Part shown: one piece after another, positions 7,458 to 16,150 of the stretch
Layout of the letters: each line of letters begins with the position of its first letter
Numbering within the stretch: position 1 is the first letter of the stretch
Assembly: GCA_002070025.1 (NCBI GenBank)
Contig: MWCL01000018.1
Span: forward strand, 1 to 33,551
DNA: 33,551 nucleotides
Source of the DNA: Spirochaetes bacterium ADurb.Bin215
Lineage (GTDB): Bacteria > Spirochaetota > Spirochaetia > Treponematales > Treponemataceae
Direction of reading: 5' to 3'
Notes under the pieces: model-generated
The model's input: only the letters and a program-made list of their open reading frames with translations
Told to the model about the DNA's origin: nothing
The model's database searches: none
Position numbers and translations under genes: made by a program

Positions 7458-9734
7458 TTACTGTACGGTCAAAACCGTGGAAAGAAGGCTATCCGGGCGG
7501 GAGTCGTGGCCGACCTGGATGCTGAATGTTCCGGGTTCTACGACCCTCTTTTCATCGGGGGTTACGATGGCAAGCGACTCGACCGGGAGGTCGATCGTGA
7601 CGGTTTTCGTTTCTCCCCGTTCCAGATGCACTTTCGTAAATCCTTTCAGCTCCCGTACCGGAGTTACGATGGACGCGACGTGATCGGTCGCGTAGAGCTG
7701 TACCGTTTCCGTTGCGGCGCAGGCGCCGGTATTGGTAACGGTAACGGAAACCTGCACGGTGTCTTCGGGCGAAACGGTAGACGCGGAGAGGCGGAGATCC
7801 GAATACTCAAACCAGGTGTAGGTTATCCCTTCACCGAAGGCAAACAGCGGAGTAGATTCACAGTCGAAATAGCTGCCTTCGTGCCAGCCGGGTATCTGGT
7901 TGTAGTATACGGGGAGCTGGCCGGTTGTGCGGGGAAAGGATACCGGCAGACGGCCCTGCGGCGCGGCTTTGCCGAAGAGGATGTCCGCTGCGGCGCGGCC
8001 GCCGAGTGTCCCCGAATTGAAGGTTTCAAAGACCGCGTCCGAGGCGCCGACAACCCGCTCAAACTCGAGCGGCTTGCCGTTGACGAGAATGGACACCAGC
8101 GGTGTTTTCCGCTTGGCGCATACCGCGCTCAACGCTTCAACGAGGGTGTCCTGGGCGCCGGAGAGGGCGAGATCGGCGCGGTCATGGGTTTCACCGGTTT
8201 GGACAAGTGTGTCTCCCACACAAACAAAGACCGCGTCCGCCTTTTTGGCAAGACGGCATGCCCGTCCGATCGTTTCCTCGGCCGGATCGAAAATGTCGCA
8301 GCCTTTGTCGTAGAGGACGCGGACACCCTGTTCAGCCGCCGCTTCCTGCAGACCTTCGAGCATGGTAGTCACGTGAAGTTCGGGAATGGCGTCGAGGTGG
8401 GGGACCGGATGGGTAAAGAAGGTCCAGTCGCCAAACTGGGCGCGAACGGAGTCGGCATTGGGACCGATTACGGCGATGGTTTTTACGACCCGGGCGTTGC
8501 CATCGGGGAGAACCGACGGTACGCCGGACGCGGCTGGTCCCCGAACGGGTAACGCCGGCTTTCCGCCAACCTCGTCGTTCTTGAGAAGCACCATGGACGC
8601 GAGCGCAGACTCGTAATTGATCTTCTGGTGCGCTTCACAATTAAATACCGCTTCGGCCGCTTTCGCGTCCGGATCGCTTTCCAGGGTGAGCGTTTTTACT
8701 TTTGACGGTACATCGAAGAGCCCGGCAATAAATTTGACCCGGAGAATCCGTGCGACCGCGTCGTCTATGAGGGTCGGGTCAACCGCCGTCTTTTCGATCA
8801 GGGCGCGGGTGGCTTCATAGAACTCGGGGCTTGTCATGATCATGTCGTTGCCGGCTTCGATCGCGATGCGGGAACCGTCTTCATAGTTATCCGCGAGGTG
8901 ATGTCGTTCAATGAGACTCGTGAGATTGGACCAGTCGGTCACCACGAACCCGGAGAAGCCGAGTTCATCCTTGAGTACGTCCCGCAGGAGTTTCTTGTGC
9001 GCCGAACAGGGAACCCGGTCTATGGGTTCATACCCCGCCATGAAGGTGAGGCAGCCCGCCCGGGCGGCTTCTGCGAAGGGCGGAAGGAATATGTCGCGGA
9101 CGGTACGCATGCTTACCGACGAATCGTAGGAGTCGCGGCCGCCCGTGCTTTCACCATACGCGATGTAGTGTTTGGCGCACGCGATGATGCGCTCATCGTC
9201 GGCGGGGTTGTCTCCCTGGTATCCGCGGACAACGGCGCACCCGAGTTTTCCCGCGAGGAAGGGGTCTTCGCCGAAGGTTTCGTCAACCCGGCCCCAGCGG
9301 AGATCGCGGGCAAGGCAGAACACCGGGGAGAACGCCCAGTGAAGACCCTCAGCGGCAACTTCACGCGCGGTAACTTCTCCCATTTTCTCGGCAAGCTCGG
9401 GGTTCCAGGAGCAGGCGAGGGCAAGCTGGCTGGGAAACACGGTGGCACCGTTATGAATGGCGTGTCCGTGGATGGCGTCGATGCCAAAAATAACCGGAAT
9501 GCCGAGGCGGGTTTCGGTTGCCAGTCGCTGGATTCTCCGCGAATTGTTTCCGAGAATGTGCAGGAAAGACCCCGCGCCTTTTCGGGCCCACTCGTCGGCC
9601 TCGTCGGGCGTTACGATGCTGTAACTTATTTGAACCATCTGGGCGATTTTTTCATCGGTCGTCATGGCCTCCATGAGGAGGGCTACCCGATTTTCCACGG
9701 GAAGGGTGCTGTCGAGCCAGGGTTTGTTGGTCAT
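7458..9734 (-). CDS. GH3 beta-glucosidase / beta-xylosidase (BglX-like)
   Basis: Glycoside hydrolase family 3 exo-enzyme, 758 aa, removing terminal beta-linked glucose or xylose from oligosaccharides. The N-terminal TIM-barrel domain carries the catalytic nucleophile Asp267 in FVVTDWSN, and earlier blocks KHYIAYGES and RDLRWGRVDETFGEDP are family-typical. The alpha/beta sandwich follows, and the last ~110 residues form the fibronectin III-like domain. There is no signal peptide, in contrast to periplasmic E. coli BglX, so a cytoplasmic role on imported sugars is inferred, alongside the GH43/ABC locus at the left end. The nearest Shine-Dalgarno (AAGGAG) is a rather long 13 bases before the ATG. 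Sugar specificity cannot be decided from sequence alone. Two long open frames on the opposite strand are codon-bias shadows. Confidence 0.93.
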   Translation of the reverse strand: MTNKPWLDSTLPVENRVALLMEAMTTDEKIAQMVQISYSIVTPDEADEWARKGAGSFLHILGNNSRRIQRLATETRLGIPVIFGIDAIHGHAIHNGATVFPSQLALACSWNPELAEKMGEVTAREVAAEGLHWAFSPVFCLARDLRWGRVDETFGEDPFLAGKLGCAVVRGYQGDNPADDERIIACAKHYIAYGESTGGRDSYDSSVSMRTVRDIFLPPFAEAARAGCLTFMAGYEPIDRVPCSAHKKLLRDVLKDELGFSGFVVTDWSNLTSLIERHHLADNYEDGSRIAIEAGNDMIMTSPEFYEATRALIEKTAVDPTLIDDAVARILRVKFIAGLFDVPSKVKTLTLESDPDAKAAEAVFNCEAHQKINYESALASMVLLKNDEVGGKPALPVRGPAASGVPSVLPDGNARVVKTIAVIGPNADSVRAQFGDWTFFTHPVPHLDAIPELHVTTMLEGLQEAAAEQGVRVLYDKGCDIFDPAEETIGRACRLAKKADAVFVCVGDTLVQTGETHDRADLALSGAQDTLVEALSAVCAKRKTPLVSILVNGKPLEFERVVGASDAVFETFNSGTLGGRAAADILFGKAAPQGRLPVSFPRTTGQLPVYYNQIPGWHEGSYFDCESTPLFAFGEGITYTWFEYSDLRLSASTVSPEDTVQVSVTVTNTGACAATETVQLYATDHVASIVTPVRELKGFTKVHLERGETKTVTIDLPVESLAIVTPDEKRVVEPGTFSIQVGHDSRPDSLLSTVLTVQ

Positions 9735-9770
9735 GATTGGTATGAATCTCCTTGCAGTATTCTCTCCTCC

Positions 9771-9779
9771 AGTATCGCA
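9771..9779 (-). promoter_or_regulatory. Possible GH3 gene promoter (extended -10)
   Basis: On the minus strand TGC-GATACT is a plausible extended -10; the -35 position is a poor match (TTTTCT). A 36-nt leader with two purine-rich stretches (GGAGGAG and AAGGAG) follows before the ATG at 9734. Confidence 0.35.
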
Positions 9780-9790
9780 TGATTTCCCCC

Positions 9791-9819
9791 TTGAGAAAAG
9801 CGGGGTAAACCGGTACTAT
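9791..9819 (+). promoter_or_regulatory. EF-G2 gene promoter
   Basis: TTGAGA (9791-9796), a 17-bp spacer and TACTAT (9814-9819). The -10 covers an in-frame ATG at 9818, which argues that this ATG is not the start. The leader contains AGGAG at 9831-9835, six bases before the ATG at 9842. Confidence 0.55.
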
Positions 9820-9841
9820 GAGCGGTATTCAGGAGTTATTC

Positions 9842-11887
9842 ATGCTTGAAAAGATGCGAAATATCGGTATTATGGCCCACATTGACGCGGGAAAGACCAC
9901 GACGACCGAACGAATATTATTTTATACCAAGAAGATACACCGTATAGGCGAGATAGACGACGGGGAAGCGACCATGGACTGGATGACCCAGGAACAGGAA
10001 CGGGGAATCACCATCCAGAGCGCGGCGACGACCACCTGGTGGCGTGACCATCAGATCAATATCATTGACACTCCCGGGCATGTGGATTTCACTGCCGAGG
10101 TTGAGCGTTCCCTGCGGGTGCTCGACGGAGCGGTCGCCGTGCTTTGCGCGGTCGGCGGAGTCCAGCCCCAGACCGAAACCGTATGGCGTCAGGCCGAACA
10201 GTACCGGGTACCCCGCATCTGTTTCGTCAACAAGATGGACCGCATCGGCGCGGATTATTACGCGGTCATGGACGATGTTACCAGAAAATTCTCGGTGACA
10301 CCGGTCGCACTCCAGATTCCGATCGGGCAGGGCAATGACTTCGAAGGAGTCATCGACCTTGTCTCAATGAAAGAAATCCGCTGGGACGCGGCGACCGACG
10401 GTACCGACATGATCGAGTCTCCAATAGCGCCCGAACGGCTTGAGGAAGCGGAATCCTGGCGAGAAAAACTCCTTGATGCGGTTTCCGCCGAGTCGGATGA
10501 ACTGACCGATCTCATCCTTGAAGGCGCCGAAATTCCGGTAACCCTCATACATCAGGAAATCCGGAAAGCGGTTCTTGCCCGCAAGTACATGCCCTTCCTC
10601 TGCGGCGCCGCGCGCCGGAATCTCGGAATCCAACCCCTGATCGACGCCATCGTAGACTATCTTCCGGCTCCCGATGAAGTCCCTCCGGCAAAAGCCCATA
10701 ATACCAAGAAGGAAACGGAAGAATCTGTTCCCTGCAAGCCGGAAGGATCTCCGCTTGGTCTCGTCTTCAAGATCCAGTATGACCGCGAGGCCGGCGCGAT
10801 TTGTTACATCCGCATGTATTCCGGCAAGATCAAGTCCGGGGATCAGGTGTACAACATAGCCAAACGGAAGCGTGAGCGGGTTAACCGGATTCTCCGTATG
10901 CATTCAAACAAGACTGAACCCATGGACAGCATTTCCGCCGGGGATATCGGGGTGATTATCGGGCTCAAGCTTGCACAGACCGGCGATACCATCGGCAGTG
11001 AGGGCATTCCGCTGATTCTTGAACACATGCATTTCCCCGAGCCGGTCATTTCGGTCGCCATTGAGCCGAAGACATTGTCCGAGCGCGATAAACTCAAGGA
11101 TACCCTGGAAATACTTTCCCGCGAGGATCCAACCTTCACCAGCCGTGAAGACGCCGAGACCGGCCAGCTCATCATTTCCGGGATGGGCGAGCTCCACCTT
11201 GAAGTGCTGGTGGCCCGCATGATCGAGGATTTCCGCGTTGATGCCAAGGTGGGAAACCCGCAGGTTACGTACCGGGAATCGGTTACCGCGGAAATCGAAC
11301 ATACCGAAGTATTCAGCAAGAATGTCGCCGGAAAGGATACCGAAGCCGGGGTAACTCTCAAGGTCGCGCCGCTCCCGCGGGGATCGGGCAATATGTTCAA
11401 CAACAGCCTCAAGAAAACGGAAGCTCCGGCGGAAGTTTTCGACGCGATCGAGCGTGCGGTCACCAACGCGTTCGGCTCAGGCATTCAGTACGGATATCCC
11501 TGTGTCGATATCGGGGTTACCCTCACCGGAATCAAGTACAATGAATTGACGGCGACTCCCTTTGCCTTCGAAGCTGCCGCTTCCATGGGTTTTGATGAAG
11601 CATGCCGAAAAGCCTCCCCGGAACTGCTGGAACCGGTCATGAAGGTGGACATACTGTCCCCCAAGGACTTCGTGGGAGACGCCATGAGCCAGATTACCCA
11701 GCGGGGAGGACTCATCTCCAGCATGGAGTCCAAACCCTCAATCGAAGTTGTTCATGCCGAAGCTCCCATGGCAAAGATGTTCGGATTTTCTACCGCGCTC
11801 CGCTCGGTTACCCAGGGCCGGGCGTCGTTTGCCATGACGTTCAGTCATTATGAGGTCAAGAAGGGCGGACTGGATTCGTTTTATTGA
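9842..11887 (+). CDS. EF-G paralogue, EF-G2/FusB-type (ribosome recycling likely)
   Basis: Translational GTPase of 681 aa with the full EF-G architecture. The GTPase motifs are AHIDAGKTT (G1), RGITI (G2), DTPGH (G3) and NKMD (G4), followed by domains II-V. The N-terminus ([19 protein letters not shown], then [13 protein letters not shown]) resembles the second EF-G of spirochaetes more than the translocase EF-G1, whose P-loop region usually reads AHIDSGKTT. In Borrelia EF-G2 acts only in ribosome recycling with RRF; applying that here is inference. The gene stands alone, without rpsL, rpsG or tuf, as expected for a paralogue. Start 9842 is preferred over 9818 because of the AGGAG six bases upstream. 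Its 3' end overlaps the convergent ogt gene by 7 bp. Confidence 0.9.
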   Translation: MLEKMRNIGIMAHIDAGKTTTTERILFYTKKIHRIGEIDDGEATMDWMTQEQERGITIQSAATTTWWRDHQINIIDTPGHVDFTAEVERSLRVLDGAVAVLCAVGGVQPQTETVWRQAEQYRVPRICFVNKMDRIGADYYAVMDDVTRKFSVTPVALQIPIGQGNDFEGVIDLVSMKEIRWDAATDGTDMIESPIAPERLEEAESWREKLLDAVSAESDELTDLILEGAEIPVTLIHQEIRKAVLARKYMPFLCGAARRNLGIQPLIDAIVDYLPAPDEVPPAKAHNTKKETEESVPCKPEGSPLGLVFKIQYDREAGAICYIRMYSGKIKSGDQVYNIAKRKRERVNRILRMHSNKTEPMDSISAGDIGVIIGLKLAQTGDTIGSEGIPLILEHMHFPEPVISVAIEPKTLSERDKLKDTLEILSREDPTFTSREDAETGQLIISGMGELHLEVLVARMIEDFRVDAKVGNPQVTYRESVTAEIEHTEVFSKNVAGKDTEAGVTLKVAPLPRGSGNMFNNSLKKTEAPAEVFDAIERAVTNAFGSGIQYGYPCVDIGVTLTGIKYNELTATPFAFEAAASMGFDEACRKASPELLEPVMKVDILSPKDFVGDAMSQITQRGGLISSMESKPSIEVVHAEAPMAKMFGFSTALRSVTQGRASFAMTFSHYEVKKGGLDSFY

Positions 11888-12396
11888 TTCCTTCGCTCAA
11901 GGGTCAATAGCGCTTTCTTGTTGTCGAGTCCACCGCCGAAGCCGGTGAGTGAGCCGTCCGAGCCGATGACCCGGTGACAGGGAATGATGATCGGGACGGG
12001 GTTGCGGTTGCAGGCCCCGCCGACTGCTCGTGCGGCGCCCGGCTTGCCGAGCGTACGGGCAATGTCGCCGTAACTCCGGCACTCACCGTAGGGGATTGAA
12101 GCAATGACGTCCCAGACCGCCAGTTGAAATGGCGTTCCGGTGAGTCTGACCGGAACGGTGAAGCGGCGCAAACGACCGGAAAACCAGGCGTCGAGTTCGG
12201 TACGCACGGACCGGAGAAACGGGGTCATTCGCTCCTCGCAGCCGCCGGGAGGAAAACCGGGAGGGGTCAGCGTACCGAAACCGATAAAGACAACAGCTGT
12301 GTCTTGTTCGGCGACGGTCAGCGTTCCGGCAGGCGAATCGAAATACATGAAATCGCAATAATCGTTCACAAATCTCACTATATGTCCTTTTACCAT
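11881..12396 (-). CDS. ogt: Methylated-DNA-protein cysteine methyltransferase (Ogt/MGMT)
   Basis: Suicide repair protein that transfers the methyl group from O6-methylguanine or O4-methylthymine in DNA to its own cysteine. The acceptor is Cys140 in [12 protein letters not shown]. The helix-turn-helix segment ([17 protein letters not shown]) and the asparagine hinge (ACNRNPVPI) precede it. Length (171 aa) suits an Ogt protein without the Ada N-terminal domain. The start is uncertain: ATG 12396 has no clear ribosome binding site, whereas an in-frame GTG at 12378 follows AAAGGA by six bases and would give 165 aa. Its last codons overlap the EF-G2 gene tail-to-tail by 7 bp, with no terminator between them. 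Confidence 0.94.
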   Translation of the reverse strand: MVKGHIVRFVNDYCDFMYFDSPAGTLTVAEQDTAVVFIGFGTLTPPGFPPGGCEERMTPFLRSVRTELDAWFSGRLRRFTVPVRLTGTPFQLAVWDVIASIPYGECRSYGDIARTLGKPGAARAVGGACNRNPVPIIIPCHRVIGSDGSLTGFGGGLDNKKALLTLERRNQ

Positions 12397-12447
12397 AAAT
12401 TCCCAGATAAATCGGGATAACTCTATTCGTCTGAACGAAAACTTGTA

Positions 12448-12456
12448 TGCTATACT
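12448..12456 (+). promoter_or_regulatory. Lipoprotein gene promoter (extended -10)
   Basis: TGC-TATACT forms an extended -10; the -35 position (CGTCTG) is weak. The leader carries AGGAGA at 12468-12473, seven bases before the ATG at 12481. Confidence 0.55.
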
Positions 12457-12480
12457 GTCCGGGATTCAGGAGAGAAAATC

Positions 12481-13488
12481 ATGAATAAAACGCTGCTTGG
12501 TAATACGCTACTGTTTGGTACGCTTATATTCGTTGTCATGTCCGGCTGTAAAACGATCGGGCCTTCAACCCAAAAAACCGGTTCGATATTTCCTCTTTCC
12601 GTTGAAGAACACCAGCGGCTCGAACGATACCGGGCCCTGACCCGCGAAATTGAAATTGATGATTTCGTCGACTATGAACAGCCGATCCGCTATGTTAATC
12701 CGTATACACAAGCCTATGAAGGCTACCGGATTTTACGTCTCTTCGGACTCCACCGCTCTTTGAGCCTGCCTGCCCGGTATGAGTGCGTCAGGGCGCTTTT
12801 TAGCGCGGCGCCTACGAGGATTGTGGTAGGAGCTCCCATCAGGAACATCATTGTTCCCGGATGGTTTGTTTCGGGTGATCCGCTTATCTTCCATGTATCA
12901 CAGGCGTACACCGGCTCCCAACAACCCGTAATGGTGGTACTGACGAACACTGCTTCCGGAATCCGCAAGCACGGCTATCCGATTATCCAGCGGCTGGACC
13001 CGGCTGTGGACTATCCCCGGTTTGTGGATACCGGTACAACGTATGCGGTTATCGCAGACGAACAGTACTCGACCGTTCTCTTTCCGGACGGCCGGGTGAG
13101 CGCGTCTGGTGCCCTGGGACACCAGTTGCCTGCTTTTGACGGATTGCCGGACAGCCGGTCCGTGATCAATCTGAGCGATGCCTATCTCCGCGACGAGGAT
13201 TTGTCAAATGACGATGCCGTTGTTGAGCCGCTTTTGGCAGTCGCGTCAAACGAAGCAGAGAACGCTCTGCTCCGCGTTCACGCACGGCTCCAGCTTTTTA
13301 TGTACCATCTCTTTCAGGGCGATCTTGACCGGGCTGAACGGACCGCGGAGGAAGCACGGGATTTCATGCTTGGCAGGGAAGAAGATTTTGCGGAGAGTGG
13401 AACCGACGAACTCGTCCTCGAGGACGCACCGTCAATTCTCAAGATCGCGCATGCACTTGAAACGGGAAATGAAGCCCTGTTGCACTGA
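12481..13488 (+). CDS. Predicted lipoprotein of unknown function
   Basis: 335 aa protein that I do not recognise. It has a lipoprotein signal: basic start MNKT, a hydrophobic stretch, and the lipobox VVMSGC with lipidated Cys23. Mature protein starts CKTIGPSTQ. The middle (about 60-230) looks like mixed alpha/beta, with hydrophobic strands such as RIVVGAPIRNIIVPG and QQPVMVVLTN. Residues about 240-335 are helical and acidic, with pairs of helices (ENALLRVHARLQLFMYHLFQ, DRAERTAEEARDFML) that look TPR-like. It would be anchored in the inner or outer membrane facing the periplasm. It has its own promoter and gltX downstream has another, so they are probably not one operon. Function open. Confidence 0.85.
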   Translation: MNKTLLGNTLLFGTLIFVVMSGCKTIGPSTQKTGSIFPLSVEEHQRLERYRALTREIEIDDFVDYEQPIRYVNPYTQAYEGYRILRLFGLHRSLSLPARYECVRALFSAAPTRIVVGAPIRNIIVPGWFVSGDPLIFHVSQAYTGSQQPVMVVLTNTASGIRKHGYPIIQRLDPAVDYPRFVDTGTTYAVIADEQYSTVLFPDGRVSASGALGHQLPAFDGLPDSRSVINLSDAYLRDEDLSNDDAVVEPLLAVASNEAENALLRVHARLQLFMYHLFQGDLDRAERTAEEARDFMLGREEDFAESGTDELVLEDAPSILKIAHALETGNEALLH

Positions 13489-13498
13489 TCGTCCGGCC

Positions 13499-13527
13499 TT
13501 GTACCGTATCAGCAAAATTCGTATACT
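13499..13527 (+). promoter_or_regulatory. gltX promoter
   Basis: TTGTAC (13499-13504), a 17-bp spacer and TATACT (13522-13527). A leader of about 30 nt ends with AAGGAG (13550-13555), seven bases before the GTG start. Confidence 0.7.
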
Positions 13528-13562
13528 GAACATCCGCAATCCGGATTTCAAGGAGCTTTTAC

Positions 13563-15104
13563 GTGGACGTTAGAGTACGCTACGCGCCTTCCCCTACGGG
13601 AATGCAGCATATCGGCGGTGTGAGAACTGCCCTGTTCAATTACCTGTATGCCCGCTCGCAGGGCGGAAAATTCATTCTCCGGCTCGAAGACACCGACCGC
13701 ACCCGGTACGGTGAAGAGTATGTGCGGAACCTCTACGATACGCTCGCCTGGCTCGGCATTGACTGGGATGAAGGTGGCGACAAGGGGGGAGATTACGGCC
13801 CCTATGTCCAGTCGGAACGGTTTGAACTGTACAAGAAACACGCTCATGAACTCGTTGAAAAAGGTCATGCCTACTACTGTTTTTGCGATGCAGAACGTCT
13901 GGAACAGAGCAGGAAAATCCAGGCCCGGAACAAGATGTCCCAGGGCTATGACCGCCACTGCCGGAATCTCGCTCCGGATGACGTAAAGAAAAACCTTGAC
14001 CAGGGAAAACCCCATGTAATCCGTCTCGCCGTTCCGCTCGAAGGGTCCACCAAATTTCACGACGAGCTCCTCGGCGACATCGAGTGGAAGAATGAAGACG
14101 TTAATCCCGACCCGGTTCTCCTCAAGTCCGACGGGTTTCCCACCTATCATCTTGCCAACGTCATTGACGATCATTACATGAAGATTACCCATGTCATGCG
14201 CGCGCAGGAGTGGATTCCCTCCACACCGCTGCATGTAATCATGTACCACGTGTTCGGTTGGGAGCATCCCGCCTACTGTCATCTTCCCATGGTTATGGGC
14301 CAGGACGGACAGAAGCTTTCCAAACGGCACGGAGCGACCAGTTGTAACGAGTTCCGCAACAACGGGTATCTCACGGATGCTCTCGTCAATTATGTTGCCA
14401 TGCTCGGCTGTTCCTACGAAGACGGCCGCGACATGTTCTCGCTCGACGAACTCGGAAAGCTCTTCAGCATGGAGCACATCAACAAGGCTCCGGCGGTATT
14501 TGACTACAAGAAACTGGAGTGGTTCAACGGACAGTACATGCGGCTCAAGACCGACGAGGAACTCTTTGATCTCGTGTGGCCCTTTATCGCGAACTCGGGT
14601 CTCTTCGGGTCCTGTGGTGCGGGTGAGGCAAACGGCCCCGAGGCGCGGGAAAAAGCCGGACTTCTGTTCGCAGACGAAACCCTGCTCGAACCGACTGAGG
14701 CACAAAAAGATATGCTCATGAAGGCTATGCCCATCGTGAAGGAGCGGCTTCATTTCCTGACCGACGCGCCCGAGATGGTACGGTTCCTCTTCGCCGAACC
14801 CGCCGTTCCTCCGCAGGAAGACATCATCCCCAAAAAACTCGACGCAGCGAAAACCGCGGCCGTTCTTGAAGCGGTTCAACCGGTTATTGCCGCAATGGAT
14901 ACCATGACCGACGAGGAAGCGGATGCCGCGTTCCGGGCAACAGCCGAAGAACTTGGTGTAAAGCTGGGCGACATCATGATGCCAATCCGCATGGCGGTTA
15001 CCGGAAGCCGGGTAAGTCCGCCGCTTGTGGGGTCAATCCGGGTGCTGGGGACACAGCGTGCCCTGGAACGGATTAAAAAGACCCTGCAGGAACGCTTCAG
15101 CTAA
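13563..15104 (+). CDS. gltX: Glutamyl-tRNA synthetase
   Basis: Class I aminoacyl-tRNA synthetase, 513 aa, charging tRNA-Glu (and perhaps tRNA-Gln if GatCAB is used). The HIGH motif is HIGG at 16-19 and the KMSKS motif is KLSKR at 251-255. A zinc-type cysteine pattern, CxC at 106/108 and Cys133, lies in the acceptor-binding region as in E. coli GluRS. The C-terminal half is the helical anticodon-binding domain, ending in the usual VGSIRVLGTQRALERI-like segment. The start codon is GTG, chosen because AAGGAG is seven bases upstream and the protein begins directly with VRVRYAPSPTG. It is convergent with the hydrolase gene, 11 bp between ends, with no terminator visible. Confidence 0.97.
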   Translation: MDVRVRYAPSPTGMQHIGGVRTALFNYLYARSQGGKFILRLEDTDRTRYGEEYVRNLYDTLAWLGIDWDEGGDKGGDYGPYVQSERFELYKKHAHELVEKGHAYYCFCDAERLEQSRKIQARNKMSQGYDRHCRNLAPDDVKKNLDQGKPHVIRLAVPLEGSTKFHDELLGDIEWKNEDVNPDPVLLKSDGFPTYHLANVIDDHYMKITHVMRAQEWIPSTPLHVIMYHVFGWEHPAYCHLPMVMGQDGQKLSKRHGATSCNEFRNNGYLTDALVNYVAMLGCSYEDGRDMFSLDELGKLFSMEHINKAPAVFDYKKLEWFNGQYMRLKTDEELFDLVWPFIANSGLFGSCGAGEANGPEAREKAGLLFADETLLEPTEAQKDMLMKAMPIVKERLHFLTDAPEMVRFLFAEPAVPPQEDIIPKKLDAAKTAAVLEAVQPVIAAMDTMTDEEADAAFRATAEELGVKLGDIMMPIRMAVTGSRVSPPLVGSIRVLGTQRALERIKKTLQERFS

Positions 15105-15115
15105 TCGTTCTTTTT

Positions 15116-15934
15116 CTATTCAAGCGCATCTACCAGCCAGTCGAGGGCGGTTTCATCCCCCCGGCCGGTGGTGTCGTGCATTTCCACGAAAAAATGCCCC
15201 CGCTTTTCATATTCCCGGTAGCGGGAGTGCGGCGCAAGTACGTTCAGTATTTTCGCGGTTCGGAGACCCTGTTCATAAATCCCCGCGTCATTGCGTGAAA
15301 GCGCGCAATAGTAGCTAACCCGCGCGGAATTGAACAACTCGCGAATACTGGAAGAATAGTAGGAACTCCCGGTCATGCCTGCGCGGAAAATGAAGGGATC
15401 GTATCCCGTCATTTCGTGCACGAAAGCGGCACCTTGAGAAAAACCGTACCCGGCGATGCGGGAGGGGTCAATTACCCGATGCTGGATGCAGATATTCTGG
15501 ATGAGCCGGGAATACGCGTGGGGATCGGAAAAGTACTCTACCCGTGACTGGGGTACCAGAACGGCGACACCCTGTGGACCGAAACGGTTTTGAACCATAT
15601 CGGTGGTGAATATCCGGCCGAACCGGTCCTTGGCGGTGTGTTTTCCGGTGGACCCGTGAAAACACACAATCATCGGAATGGATTCAGGCACCAAGGCCTT
15701 TTTTTCAAGCTCAACCGCGTCACCGCGGAGATGTTCCGGCAAGTAGAGACTGTACGTGATACCGGCTGATGTTTTAGCCCAGATCCACCGTTCGTCCTGC
15801 GTCGATTCCTCCGGCCAGTACGCGTTGTCGTAGTGGAGGGCCGGAGCTTTCGTGAAGCGGAGTGCGGTAAAGGTGAGTCCGATGAGGCAGAGAAGGGCGG
15901 TGAGTGTTGCGATGGTTCGTGTTCTTGCATTCAT
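15116..15934 (-). CDS. Exported or membrane-anchored alpha/beta hydrolase (esterase-like)
   Basis: 272 aa. A hydrophobic N-terminal segment (about 8-26) after basic residues looks like a signal peptide or anchor without a lipobox. The body has the alpha/beta-hydrolase fold signs: oxyanion-loop FHGSTG (His93-Gly94), nucleophile elbow GYGFSQG with Ser166, and a late catalytic His in RGHFFVEMHD. The arrangement recalls the LpqC/polyhydroxybutyrate depolymerase and feruloyl-esterase group. Given the xylan-type sugar enzymes elsewhere, a carbohydrate esterase is possible, but this is inference only. Start 15934 is preferred over an in-frame TTG at 15961 because GAGGA is seven bases upstream and the TTG lies inside the repeat at 15951-15973. 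It is divergent from glyS. Confidence 0.8.
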   Translation of the reverse strand: MNARTRTIATLTALLCLIGLTFTALRFTKAPALHYDNAYWPEESTQDERWIWAKTSAGITYSLYLPEHLRGDAVELEKKALVPESIPMIVCFHGSTGKHTAKDRFGRIFTTDMVQNRFGPQGVAVLVPQSRVEYFSDPHAYSRLIQNICIQHRVIDPSRIAGYGFSQGAAFVHEMTGYDPFIFRAGMTGSSYYSSSIRELFNSARVSYYCALSRNDAGIYEQGLRTAKILNVLAPHSRYREYEKRGHFFVEMHDTTGRGDETALDWLVDALE

Positions 15935-15950
15935 GGGGGCATCCTCGGGT

Positions 15951-15973
15951 ACTGCTATCAAAATTGTTGAAAC
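15951..15973 (+). repeat. 22-nt intergenic repeat, copy 1
   Basis: Contains CTGCTATCAAAATTGTTGAA and flanking bases; a 23-bp stretch is identical to copy 2 (15991-16013), and 22 bp are identical to copy 3 (33177-33198). Inside each copy TCAA-N5-TTGA forms a small dyad. The copy lies 17 bp upstream of the hydrolase start codon. Confidence 0.9.
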
Positions 15974-15990
15974 GTGAAGTGCTGTACCAT

Positions 15991-16013
15991 ACTGCTATCA
16001 AAATTGTTGAAAC
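15991..16013 (+). repeat. 22-nt intergenic repeat, copy 2
   Basis: Exact 23-bp direct repeat of copy 1 with a 40-bp period, close to four helical turns, so both copies face roughly the same side of the DNA. It sits between the divergent hydrolase and glyS promoter regions, about 55 bp upstream of the predicted glyS -35. CTTTTC just after it pairs with GAAAAG 11 bases further on, a weak hairpin. Confidence 0.9.
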
Positions 16014-16066
16014 TTTTCCAGCCCCCCCTGAAAAGGAAAGCGCGCTGCTGCTACTGAAAAGTACTT

Positions 16067-16095
16067 TTGCTGTACATGAAATGCTCTTCTATGGT
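16067..16095 (+). promoter_or_regulatory. Predicted glyS-ROK promoter
   Basis: TTGCTG (16067-16072), a 17-bp spacer and TATGGT (16090-16095). The -10 is only a moderate match. A 55-nt leader follows, with AAGGAG shortly before the glyS ATG at 16151. Confidence 0.45.
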
Positions 16096-16114
16096 AGTAT
16101 TTTATTCAAATACT
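16096..16114. promoter_or_regulatory. Operator-like dyad at the glyS transcription start
   Basis: AGTATTT-tattc-AAATACT is a perfect 7-bp inverted repeat immediately after the predicted -10. A repressor bound here would block initiation. The half-sites TATTT/AAATA resemble those of E. coli NagC/Mlc, which are ROK proteins, though with a shorter gap; the second gene of this transcript encodes a ROK regulator, so autoregulation is a testable inference. Confidence 0.45.
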
Positions 16115-16150
16115 GTCCTTCGCAACCAGCGGAGGCCAAGGAGAACAACA

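Noticed and set aside
7425-9782. Two long plus-strand open frames (375 and 294 codons) opposite the GH3 gene
   Set aside because: They have no domain pattern, are arginine/glycine-rich shadows of the GC-biased codons of a clear GH3 enzyme, and lack ribosome binding sites.
13548-14879. 443-codon minus-strand frame opposite gltX
   Set aside because: Shadow of the gltX reading frame, with no recognisable motif and spanning the whole synthetase catalytic domain.
15951-16013. Short CRISPR array
   Set aside because: Only two repeats with a 17-bp spacer, the third copy is 17 kb away and inverted-paired, and no cas genes are near.
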